DNA from: Sulfurovum sp.
GTDB lineage: Bacteria > Campylobacterota > Campylobacteria > Campylobacterales > Sulfurovaceae
DNA length: 9,236 bases
Direction: 5' to 3'
Assembly (NCBI GenBank): GCA_004377245.1
Contig: SOIK01000220.1
Location: 1 to 9,236, forward strand
Of the stretch, positions 1-4,874 are shown in pieces. Numbering within the stretch: the first letter of the stretch is position 1; each line of letters begins with the position of its first letter. The position numbers and the translations under genes are program-made. The notes below the pieces were generated by a model. That model did no database searches, had not been told where the DNA came from, and saw only the letters and a program-made list of their open reading frames with translations.

Positions 1-705
1 TCTGCACACTCATTATTCTATTTTCGCTAAAAAAATCTCAAACTTAAGGCACAGTATGGGCACAGTTAGGGAATTAAATATTTACACCACAAAAACACCC
101 TCGTCTATAGAGTAAACTTTCAACAAACTTTAAAATTAATAAATGTGTGTCATAAGCAACTAGATATATCAAGAAAACAACATATTAAATTACAATAATT
201 GTATGTATGCATCTATTCATAGGCTACTGATAAATACTACTATTGTAGTGTTGTAATTGCCTTATAGATAGAAGAATGTGCTATTCAAATAGATCATTGT
301 TGCAACATTCTAAAAACCTTATAAAATTATATATTTTATAAGGTTTTCATTTCTGATCTAGTACTTTTGAATGTCGTTGTAGCGACAAACGCTATAAAAT
401 ATGTTAGATTATAAGGTTTTGAATCAGCTAATCATTTTGGAGAGAAATATTTTTATCTTCATATTTCTAACCTTTCACTTGAAGGACAAAGTGTCCTTTT
501 AATGGATTATTTGACAAATCAAGGAACACTTTGTCCAAATAACAGCTATTTTAGCCCTAAAAGGACATTATCAATAATTATAATTCTTGATATAGTGCTA
601 AAAGTATGTCAAATTGTAATATTTTTGAAAATAAACGGACATTTCTCATGTCTATTTATTTTGGGATTTAATGCGAAAAGGTGTATAGTGTTCCTTGAAT
701 AAATA
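1..705. other. AT-rich leader region without a convincing gene
   Basis: I see no supportable coding gene in these 700 bases. The longest open frame (502-702, + strand) is low in complexity, has no ribosome binding site, and its end lies inside a non-coding repeat that recurs at 3640-3696. What the stretch holds is structure: a tandem pair of GGCACAGT at about 49-66, a perfect AT-rich hairpin at 313-347, a possible recombination core GTTAGAT at 403-409, an 11-bp inverted repeat GGACAAAGTGT (484-494) with ACACTTTGTCC (526-536), and a 12-bp inverted repeat TCAAGGAACACT (519-530) with AGTGTTCCTTGA (687-698). It most likely consists of eroded or non-coding integron cassettes, possibly including attI at the left edge. 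That reading is inference. Confidence 0.5.
313..347. repeat. AT-rich 15-bp-stem hairpin, copy 1
   Basis: A perfect inverted repeat, AAAACCTTATAAAAT, TATAT loop, ATTTTATAAGGTTTT. The same hairpin recurs at 3588-3620 and 4915-4951. Flanking A and T runs could make it a two-way intrinsic terminator, although the stem has only four G/C bases per arm. Confidence 0.8.
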
Positions 706-708
706 GTT
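652..708 (+). repeat. 57-bp direct repeat ending at a recombination core, copy 1
   Basis: This 57-bp stretch matches 3640-3696 with three mismatches. In both places it runs up to the GTT of a possible attC R' core (GTTGCTC at 706 here, GTTAGAT at 3694 in the other copy). It carries CCTTGA just before the core, as expected for the right arm of an attC. A clear left arm is missing; the nearest match is TCAAGGAACACT at 519-530. Confidence 0.75.
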
Positions 709-891
709 GCTCGCACCCGCGGAGCGGATACGAGCAACGGGCGCGCTGATCACTTTACGTGACCCCTTGCCATCTGCCGGTCTCCGCTACGCTACGACCA
801 ACAAATGACAGGATTCACACACCAAGTCTGCTCCCAGAAAACCCTACGGGATTTTCTGATATCATACTGAGTGGCGATCAGCGCGCCCGTT
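706..891. other. GC-rich structured non-coding cassette-like segment
   Basis: A GC-rich island in an AT-rich background, with no credible gene. It opens with hairpin GTTGCTCG (706-713) / CGAGCAAC (731-738). It is bounded by a perfect 16-bp inverted repeat, AACGGGCGCGCTGATC (736-751) and GATCAGCGCGCCCGTT (876-891), and holds a further hairpin, CAGAAAA (834-840) with TTTTCTG (852-858). The right arm ends in GTTATAG (889-895), the same 7-mer that closes the attC at 4807-4874. It may be a long attC or a gene-less cassette. A shortened copy lies at 3478-3519. Confidence 0.55.
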
Positions 892-983
892 ATAGATATA
901 ATATCCTCGTAATTTCAGACGCATTGTATGTTAAAGTATTGACTGCCAGTTGGTTTGATCCATCAAAAGAACAGGAGTGACAC

Positions 984-1100
984 ATGACGTTAGAGCTAGT
1001 GCGGGAGTTTTTCAGCTGGAGTGCTGCACTCAGCATGGGCATACTGCTTTGGTGGTTTTTCATCGTGCCCTCTCTCGCTTTGAGCATTATTACATGGTAA
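984..1100 (+). CDS. 38-aa small membrane peptide, DUF6868-like N terminus
   Basis: This short gene starts at ATG 984, six bases after a good ribosome binding site (AGGAG, 973-977). The peptide begins MTLELVREFFSW and continues into one hydrophobic segment (about residues 15-36, with WWFF at 23-26), so a single-pass inner-membrane peptide is likely. The opening resembles, from memory, the start of DUF6868 membrane proteins of about 80 residues, whose middle loop and second helix would be missing here; an internal deletion is possible but unproven. The stop codon (1098-1100) overlaps the ATG at 1094 of the next gene, so the two are probably translationally coupled and belong to one cassette. 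Function unknown. The clear ribosome binding site is the best evidence that it is translated. Confidence 0.55.
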   Translation: MTLELVREFFSWSAALSMGILLWWFFIVPSLALSIITW

Positions 1101-1357
1101 GCATTGTAGACCTGCTCAACAGGATCCGGTGGGACAAAGAATTCGGTAAAGGAGAGTTTGTCATCGGCTACGAAAATCATATGCTGGATCACTATGTGTA
1201 CGTACCGTTTGAAGAAATCCTCTTTGAAGAAGGAGACCACTTCTCTTTTCAACTCAAAAACGAAATGGACGAATTGATCACCATTCCGTTTCACCGTGTC
1301 AGGGAAGTGCTGAAAGGTAATGAGATCATCTGGCAGAGGCCCAAGCACGCACCATAA
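1094..1357 (+). CDS. DUF504 (UPF0248 / MJ1316-type) protein, cassette gene
   Basis: An 87-residue protein of the DUF504 family. The family signature runs almost the full length: LLNRIRWDKEFGKGEFVIGY (7-26), YVPFEEI (36-42) and IPFHRVREVLKGNEIIW (64-80). Comparative genomics links this fold (the MJ1316 domain) to recognition of RNA cyclic phosphate ends and RNA repair; that is a family prediction and nothing in the sequence proves it. I chose ATG 1094 because the family begins at this point. A GTG at 977 would add 39 residues that come from the out-of-frame upstream peptide. The start has only a weak ribosome binding site of its own and sits on the stop of the 38-aa gene, so coupled translation is likely. 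GC is higher than in the neighbouring cassettes, suggesting another donor. An attC follows after about 90 bases. Confidence 0.85.
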   Translation: MVSIVDLLNRIRWDKEFGKGEFVIGYENHMLDHYVYVPFEEILFEEGDHFSFQLKNEMDELITIPFHRVREVLKGNEIIWQRPKHAP

Positions 1358-1382
1358 CCCAAAGAAAATAATTATAATGTAA

Positions 1383-1471
1383 GATACACCTCTGTGAGTG
1401 AATCTCCACTTAATTAGAGTTCAATGTTTTAATTACCAATAAAGGGAATATAACAAATCAGTGGAGCCAAT
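1383..1471 (+). repeat. Cassette 3'-tail repeat, copy 1
   Basis: This stretch is roughly 75-80% identical to 3354-3441. The similarity covers a non-coding tail (with GAATCTCCACTT) and then the left arm of the attC, which is identical over TAACAAATCAGTGGAGCCAA. The two cassettes therefore share an origin at their 3' ends although they carry unrelated genes. Confidence 0.8.
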
Positions 1472-1519
1472 CAAAAACCCGCGAGCAGGCTTTTGACTTG
1501 CTCATCTTAAACATTAGCT
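1448..1519 (+). other. attC recombination site of the DUF504 cassette
   Basis: Left core ATATAAC (1448-1454), right core ATTAGCT (1513-1519). The arms GAGCCAATCAAAA (1464-1476) and TTTTGACTTGCTC pair with few mismatches. Beside them, TGGAGC on the left faces TGAGC (read on the other strand) on the right, giving the single unpaired G typical of attC. The right core has A instead of the usual G at its first base. Confidence 0.8.
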
Positions 1520-1546
1520 ATATACAAACATGGAGATTCTAATAAA

Positions 1547-1828
1547 ATGAAAAATCCTAATCGTGAAACAGTATCAAAGTTAGACCATCTCCCAAACATT
1601 AGCAAAAAAATGGCACACTACCTAGAGATTGCTGATATTAAAAGCCCTCAATCTTTAATAGGAAAAGATGCTTTTGACTTATACGATAAACTATGCAAAA
1701 AAACTGGTAAAAAATTTGATCCTTGTGTCATAGATGTATTTATGTCAGCTATTGATTTTATGGAAGGTGGAGAACCTAGTGCTTGGTGGGAGTTTACAAG
1801 TGAACGTAAAAAAACTTCCACTAATTAG
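1547..1828 (+). CDS. Cdd1-like helix-hairpin-helix protein (pathogenicity-locus family)
   Basis: A 93-residue protein that I recognise as the Cdd1 / 'pathogenicity locus' family (PF11731). Its order of motifs fits: an N-terminal helix-hairpin-helix-like LPNISKKMA (15-23), a DLYDKLCKKTG segment (44-54), DPCVIDVF (58-65), FMEGG (71-75), and the C-terminal WWEFTSERK (80-88). Helix-hairpin-helix domains usually bind DNA without sequence specificity; the exact job of this family is not established. The start is ATG 1547, with GGAGA at 1532-1536 about ten bases upstream. The gene begins 27 bases after one attC core and its TAG stop (1826-1828) overlaps the first base of the next attC, so it fills its cassette end to end. 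AT-rich codon use matches the host. Transcription probably depends on an upstream promoter. Confidence 0.85.
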   Translation: MKNPNRETVSKLDHLPNISKKMAHYLEIADIKSPQSLIGKDAFDLYDKLCKKTGKKFDPCVIDVFMSAIDFMEGGEPSAWWEFTSERKKTSTN

Positions 1829-1900
1829 CTAACAAGTACTTGGAAAAAAATCAGTCACACAATGGGCGACTGATTTCTCAACATAATCATTATGTTACAA
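1827..1900 (+). other. attC recombination site of the Cdd1 cassette
   Basis: Left core AGCTAAC (1827-1833), right core GTTACAA (1894-1900). The stem AAATCAGTC (1848-1856) pairs perfectly with GACTGATTT (1868-1876). TTGGA on the left faces TTGA on the right, leaving one unpaired G. Unusually, the right spacer is long and is itself a palindrome, CATAATCATTATG (1882-1894). Confidence 0.75.
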
Positions 1901-1922
1901 ATAGCATACTAGAAGGATCGAA

Positions 1923-1994
1923 ATGATTGGTTTTTTAATTGGAAAAAAATTGAAAAAACTACACTCCAGGGGCGACATCTCTGAAATAGTTTAA
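1923..1994 (+). CDS. Possible 23-aa peptide or 5' remnant at the head of the FAD cassette
   Basis: ATG 1923 follows AGAAGGA (1911-1917) at a fitting distance, and the frame runs 23 codons to TAA at 1992-1994. The peptide starts MIGFLIGKKLKKLH, a short hydrophobic stretch followed by lysines. It stands where a cassette gene normally starts, just after the attC core. It ends three bases before the stop codon of the convergent FAD gene. It may be a real micropeptide or the leftover head of a cassette gene cut when the FAD gene entered. I cannot tell which. Confidence 0.3.
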   Translation: MIGFLIGKKLKKLHSRGDISEIV

Positions 1995-1997
1995 AGC

Positions 1998-3269
1998 TCA
2001 GGTGCCCATGATGCCGTGTGCCGCCCGAATGCCGGACGCCCAGGCGGCGGTAATCCCTCTGCTGGTGCCTGCGCCGTCACCGACAGCATAGATATGCGTT
2101 TTGATGGCAAAGTGGCTGTCAATAAAGCGGGGTTTGTTGGCATAGGTTTTGATCTCGGGATAATAGAGGATCGATGAAGGGTGCAAAACACCAGGAACGA
2201 TGGCGTCGAGTGTTTTAAGCGCGCTCCAGATGTCACGCAGAATTTTTGCCGGCATTGCCAATGAGATATCACCCGGCGTTGCACTTTTGAGGGTGGGTTC
2301 GAAGTCGTACAGATCATCATTGAAGGTGCGGCGTGTCGAGCGTTTATTGGCGCGGAAGTCTCCCACGCGCTGCATCATCGGTTCACCGCCGCTGAGCTGC
2401 ATCGCCATCTGTCCGAGAATTTTGGCAAATTCGCTGCCCGAGGCCACCGGGTCGGTGAGTCGTATCGTTTTGAGCATGGCAAAATTTACCAGATGGTTCG
2501 CTTCGCGCTCATGCGAGAGCGAGTGGCCGTTGACGGAGTAGTAGTGCTCATATTTCTCTTTGACCACATGCGCGGAGCCTGAATTGGTGCAAAAAGTGCG
2601 TACACTGCCGGGAAAGTAAAATTTGGGATCATAGTAGTCTTTGACGATGCTGTAGTGTTCTTCTCTTGTCTCAAGCCGGATACCTATATCTACAATGTTG
2701 TCGATATACTCAACCCCGAGCGATTGCATGATCATTTGCAGCCACTCAAATCCGGCACGCCCAGGTGCGAGGACGAGATCGCCGAACTGCAGAACGGAAC
2801 CGTCGGCAAGCGTGATGGACTTTTGGGCGTAGTCAACGTTTCGCATTTCGCACTCCAAAGCCACATCCGCCCCCAGCGCCTCAAGCTTTGAAATCAGCCG
2901 CTTGATCAGCTCGGGCGCTTTGTCGGTTCCAACATGGGCCTGAGAGATTCTGAGCATCTCCACACCATAGCGTTCGGCGCGCTCGGCATAGAGATCCATT
3001 TGTTGCCCGGAGTGGTAGGTCGGTTTTAAATGTGCGGCTGCCACGTCAAGCAGGACAGTTGTTTGCTCCCGGTCCCAGAGGTCCGTCGGGAATCCAACGG
3101 GAAAGGTATAGTTTTGCTTGCAGTCATTTCGAAGCCCGCCGGAGCTGATTTTACGCTTGTCAATCAACAGCACCGACTTGTCGGAGTGTTCGGACAGCTC
3201 AAAAGCACACCCCAGACCGGCAGGACCCGAGCCCACAATTATGACGTCGTAATAGGTTTTCATGCGCAT
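1998..3269 (-). CDS. FAD-dependent oxidoreductase (COG2509-like), reversed in its cassette
   Basis: A complete 423-residue flavoprotein. The N terminus is a dinucleotide-binding fold, DVIIVGSGPAG (8-18, GxGxxG), with a second-strand acid in LLIDKR about residue 37. The C terminus carries the FAD-closing motif AVGDGAGTSRGITAAW (395-410). The overall layout suggests the COG2509 group of uncharacterised FAD dehydrogenases; the substrate is unknown. Translation may start at ATG 3269 or ATG 3263; the second gives the shorter lead into the fold and a slightly better-placed GGA. It is the only array gene on the minus strand and is far GC-richer than its flanks (about half G+C against roughly one third), so a distant donor is likely. 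Being reversed, it cannot use a promoter at the array head. A promoter with an extended -10 lies just upstream of it. Confidence 0.85.
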   Translation of the reverse strand: MRMKTYYDVIIVGSGPAGLGCAFELSEHSDKSVLLIDKRKISSGGLRNDCKQNYTFPVGFPTDLWDREQTTVLLDVAAAHLKPTYHSGQQMDLYAERAERYGVEMLRISQAHVGTDKAPELIKRLISKLEALGADVALECEMRNVDYAQKSITLADGSVLQFGDLVLAPGRAGFEWLQMIMQSLGVEYIDNIVDIGIRLETREEHYSIVKDYYDPKFYFPGSVRTFCTNSGSAHVVKEKYEHYYSVNGHSLSHEREANHLVNFAMLKTIRLTDPVASGSEFAKILGQMAMQLSGGEPMMQRVGDFRANKRSTRRTFNDDLYDFEPTLKSATPGDISLAMPAKILRDIWSALKTLDAIVPGVLHPSSILYYPEIKTYANKPRFIDSHFAIKTHIYAVGDGAGTSRGITAAWASGIRAAHGIMGT

Positions 3270-3290
3270 CCGTTTTAAAGTATAATGACT

Positions 3291-3299
3291 ATTATACCA
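3291..3299 (-). promoter_or_regulatory. Extended -10 promoter for the FAD oxidoreductase gene
   Basis: On the minus strand the sequence reads TGGTATAAT, a consensus -10 with the TGn extension. The expected transcription start is near 3284, which leaves a 14-20 base leader before the start codon. No good -35 hexamer is visible, as is common for extended -10 promoters. Confidence 0.55.
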
Positions 3300-3353
3300 G
3301 GTTTCAGTTACATAGGGGGTTTCTCTCTCCTTCTGTTTTGAGACATCAAAGGA

Positions 3354-3441
3354 AATACCCCTGTGAATGAATCTCCACTTTATCAGAAATGAAATATCTT
3401 AATTAACGATAAAAGGTACATAACAAATCAGTGGAGCCAAT
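3354..3441 (+). repeat. Cassette 3'-tail repeat, copy 2
   Basis: Homologous to 1383-1471. Here it follows the 5' end of the reversed FAD gene, whereas copy 1 follows the 3' end of the DUF504 gene. It therefore travels with the attC and not with a particular gene. Confidence 0.8.
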
Positions 3442-3484
3442 AAATGCCTTGCAGGTATTTATTGGCTCATTTTAAACGTTGCTC
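3418..3484 (+). other. attC recombination site of the FAD cassette
   Basis: Left core ACATAAC (3418-3424), right core GTTGCTC (3478-3484). GAGCCAATAAAT (3434-3445) pairs perfectly with ATTTATTGGCTC. TGGAGCC faces TGAGCC, giving the unpaired G. The spacers do not pair, as expected. Confidence 0.85.
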
Positions 3485-3519
3485 GCACCCGCGGAGCGGA
3501 TACGATCAGCGCGCCCGTT
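3478..3519 (+). repeat. Internally deleted copy of the GC-rich segment at 706-891
   Basis: The first 28 bases equal 706-733 and the rest equals 878-891. The junction falls on CGA, a triplet present at both breakpoints of the longer copy (731-733 and 875-877). The simplest reading is loss of about 144 bases between short direct repeats or across the foldback. Confidence 0.85.
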
Positions 3520-3587
3520 CACACCCGTGGAGTATGCTTATTGTAGGAAAATATAGAAACAAAATAAAAATCAAACATCTTATTTTC

Positions 3588-3620
3588 AAAACCTTATAAA
3601 ATATATAATTTTATAGGGTT
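3588..3620. repeat. AT-rich hairpin, copy 2
   Basis: AACCTTATAAAAT (3590-3602), loop ATATA, ATTTTATAGGGTT (3608-3620), with one changed base in the right arm compared with copies 1 and 3. The 40 bases before it resemble those before copy 3 (both contain TAGAAAC and a CTTATTT stretch). Confidence 0.75.
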
Positions 3621-3639
3621 ATATGAATAGGAGTAAAGC

Positions 3640-3696
3640 CTATTTATTTTAGGATTTAATGCGAAAAGGTGTATAGTGTTCCTTGAGTAAAAAGTT
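3640..3696 (+). repeat. 57-bp direct repeat ending at a recombination core, copy 2
   Basis: Matches 652-708 with three mismatches and runs up to GTTAGAT (3694-3700), a perfect GTTRRRY core. The DUF6228-like gene starts 20 bases further on. No matching left arm is visible within the preceding 160 bases, so this looks like half of an attC. Confidence 0.75.
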
Positions 3697-3720
3697 AGAT
3701 GCACATAAAGGATAGTATTT

Positions 3721-4101
3721 TTGTTTTCAATAAAGTCAACATTATCAAGTCGAGAATTAGTCTTTAGTGAACGTTTTGACGAATATTTTCGAGCTGACAT
3801 CAAAGGTGATATAGCTACATCTATAAATGTTTACACATACACTGATGAGAGCGGTATTTTACGTTTATTCTCAGAACTTTCCAGTTTGAATAAACCTTGG
3901 CAAGGAGTAAGAATTTGGGAGTCTAGTGAAGATGATTTTTCAATTTCCGTTTCCTGTTCACCGTTAGGACAAGTTTTAATAGAGGTTTACTTAAGTAAAA
4001 GTACTGCTTCACCAGAAGAACTAACTGTCAAAATGAGCCTTGTGACTGAGTTTGGGCAACTACCTAAAATAGCACAAGATGCAAAAGCTTTTTTTGAATA
4101 A
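3721..4101 (+). CDS. DUF6228-like protein, cassette gene
   Basis: A 126-residue soluble protein with no signal peptide or membrane helix. The second half resembles, from memory, the DUF6228 family: LFSELSSLNKPWQGVRIWES (49-68), then strands rich in alternating hydrophobics around GQVLIEVYLS (83-92), and VKMSLVTEFGQLPKIA (103-118) towards the end, close to a terminal FF pair. The function of the family is unknown. No ATG or GTG lies close enough upstream. TTG at 3721, eight bases after AAGGA (3708-3712), is the natural start. The gene begins 20 bases after a GTTAGAT core and ends 9 bases before the next attC, so it is a compact one-gene cassette. Base composition is AT-rich, similar to the host. 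An alternative is an immunity-type orphan protein; DUF6228-like folds are poorly studied. Confidence 0.65.
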   Translation: MFSIKSTLSSRELVFSERFDEYFRADIKGDIATSINVYTYTDESGILRLFSELSSLNKPWQGVRIWESSEDDFSISVSCSPLGQVLIEVYLSKSTASPEELTVKMSLVTEFGQLPKIAQDAKAFFE

Positions 4102-4110
4102 TAAACAAGT

Positions 4111-4180
4111 ATCTAACAAAAACTAGCAGTCAATATGAACTCGAAAGCGGTTCCGCATTGGCTGAAGACAAACGTTAGAT
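4111..4180 (+). other. attC recombination site of the DUF6228-like cassette
   Basis: The best cores in the array: ATCTAAC (4111-4117) and its exact complement GTTAGAT (4174-4180). Inner arms CAGTCAAT (4127-4134) and ATTGGCTG (4157-4164) pair with one G-T wobble, with an unpaired base in the left L box. The tip GAACTCG...CGGTTC forms a further small hairpin. Confidence 0.85.
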
Positions 4181-4197
4181 TATAAGAGGATATATCA

Positions 4198-4812
4198 ATG
4201 AATTGGTTAGCACATGTATTTTTATCAGAACAAAAAATTGATTTTCAAATAGGAAATTTTCTTGCAGACCCTTTGAAGGGAAAATTGTGGGATAATGCTA
4301 GTGCTGATATGCAAAAGGGTGTGGATATACACAAAATTATTGATTCATATACTGACTCTCATAGAGTTGTATCAACAAGCAAATCTAGATTAAGAGAAAA
4401 AGGTTTATTAAAACCTGTAATAGTAGATTTAACTTATGACTATCTTTTAACAAAAAACTGGAATATGTTTTCCTCAATACCTATAAAAGAGTTCTTAGAA
4501 TCCTTTAATAGACAAGCAAAAAAAAGATCAAATGATTTACCTACTCAAGCGAGTGAATTAGTAGCAAACTTAGCAGATGAAGATAGGTTGAATAAATATC
4601 ATGATTTAAATCAACTTAAACAAGCATTTGAACGCATTGATACACGGCTATCAAAAAAACTTTTATTGAGAGAATCAGCCGTAGGCTATTTTGATATAGT
4701 TAATGAAAAAATAAATGATTTAGAAAGTGATTTTTTGATTTTTTTCCCAGATTTATGTAGATTTGTAAAAAAAGATTTGGATCAAAACAATCTAGCTCAT
4801 TGGAAAATCTAA
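4198..4812 (+). CDS. acpH: Acyl carrier protein phosphodiesterase (AcpH-like), cassette gene
   Basis: A 204-residue protein matching the ACP phosphodiesterase family (PF04336) over its whole length, near the usual size of about 190-200. Visible signatures: MNWLAHVFLS (1-10), GNFLAD (19-24), DIHKIIDSYTDSH (43-55) and VDLTYDYLLTKNW (76-88); the histidines and aspartates in these blocks form the metal-dependent active site in this HD-related family. In E. coli the enzyme removes the 4'-phosphopantetheine arm from holo-ACP, giving apo-ACP. AGAGGA stands eight bases before ATG 4198, and the start lies 17 bases after an attC core. The TAA stop (4810-4812) is inside the left core of the gene's own attC, a typical cassette economy. 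Codon use is AT-rich. It appears intact and is probably transcribed from upstream. Confidence 0.88.
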   Translation: MNWLAHVFLSEQKIDFQIGNFLADPLKGKLWDNASADMQKGVDIHKIIDSYTDSHRVVSTSKSRLREKGLLKPVIVDLTYDYLLTKNWNMFSSIPIKEFLESFNRQAKKRSNDLPTQASELVANLADEDRLNKYHDLNQLKQAFERIDTRLSKKLLLRESAVGYFDIVNEKINDLESDFLIFFPDLCRFVKKDLDQNNLAHWKI

Positions 4813-4874
4813 CAAAACCTTGGAACCAATAAATTGCCCTTGGGCAATTTATTGTCTCAAGTCAACAGTTATAG
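4807..4874 (+). other. attC recombination site of the AcpH cassette, last in the array
   Basis: Left core ATCTAAC (4807-4813), right core GTTATAG (4868-4874). CAATAAATTGCCC and GGGCAATTTATTG pair perfectly over 13 bp. CTTGGA on the left faces CTTGA on the right, giving the unpaired G. No further attC is visible downstream, so this probably marks the distal end. Confidence 0.88.

Noticed and set aside
502..702. 66-codon open frame on the plus strand
   Set aside because: Low-complexity product, no ribosome binding site, and its end is made of a repeat found elsewhere in non-coding sequence.
977..1093. GTG 977 start adding 39 residues to the DUF504 protein
   Set aside because: The DUF504 family begins at the ATG at 1094, and the upstream bases are better explained by the 38-aa gene in another frame, which has the ribosome binding site.
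890..1348. 152-codon open frame on the minus strand
   Set aside because: It is antisense to the DUF504 gene, whose protein matches a family; it also crosses the cassette junction and has no recognisable product.
2200..3278. Several open frames opposite or overlapping the FAD gene
   Set aside because: They are shadows of a GC-richer coding sequence; none has a recognisable product or ribosome binding site.
3594..3803. 69-codon open frame on the minus strand
   Set aside because: It runs through the AT-rich hairpin and the attC-like repeat and into the DUF6228-like gene; composition is that of AT-rich non-coding DNA.
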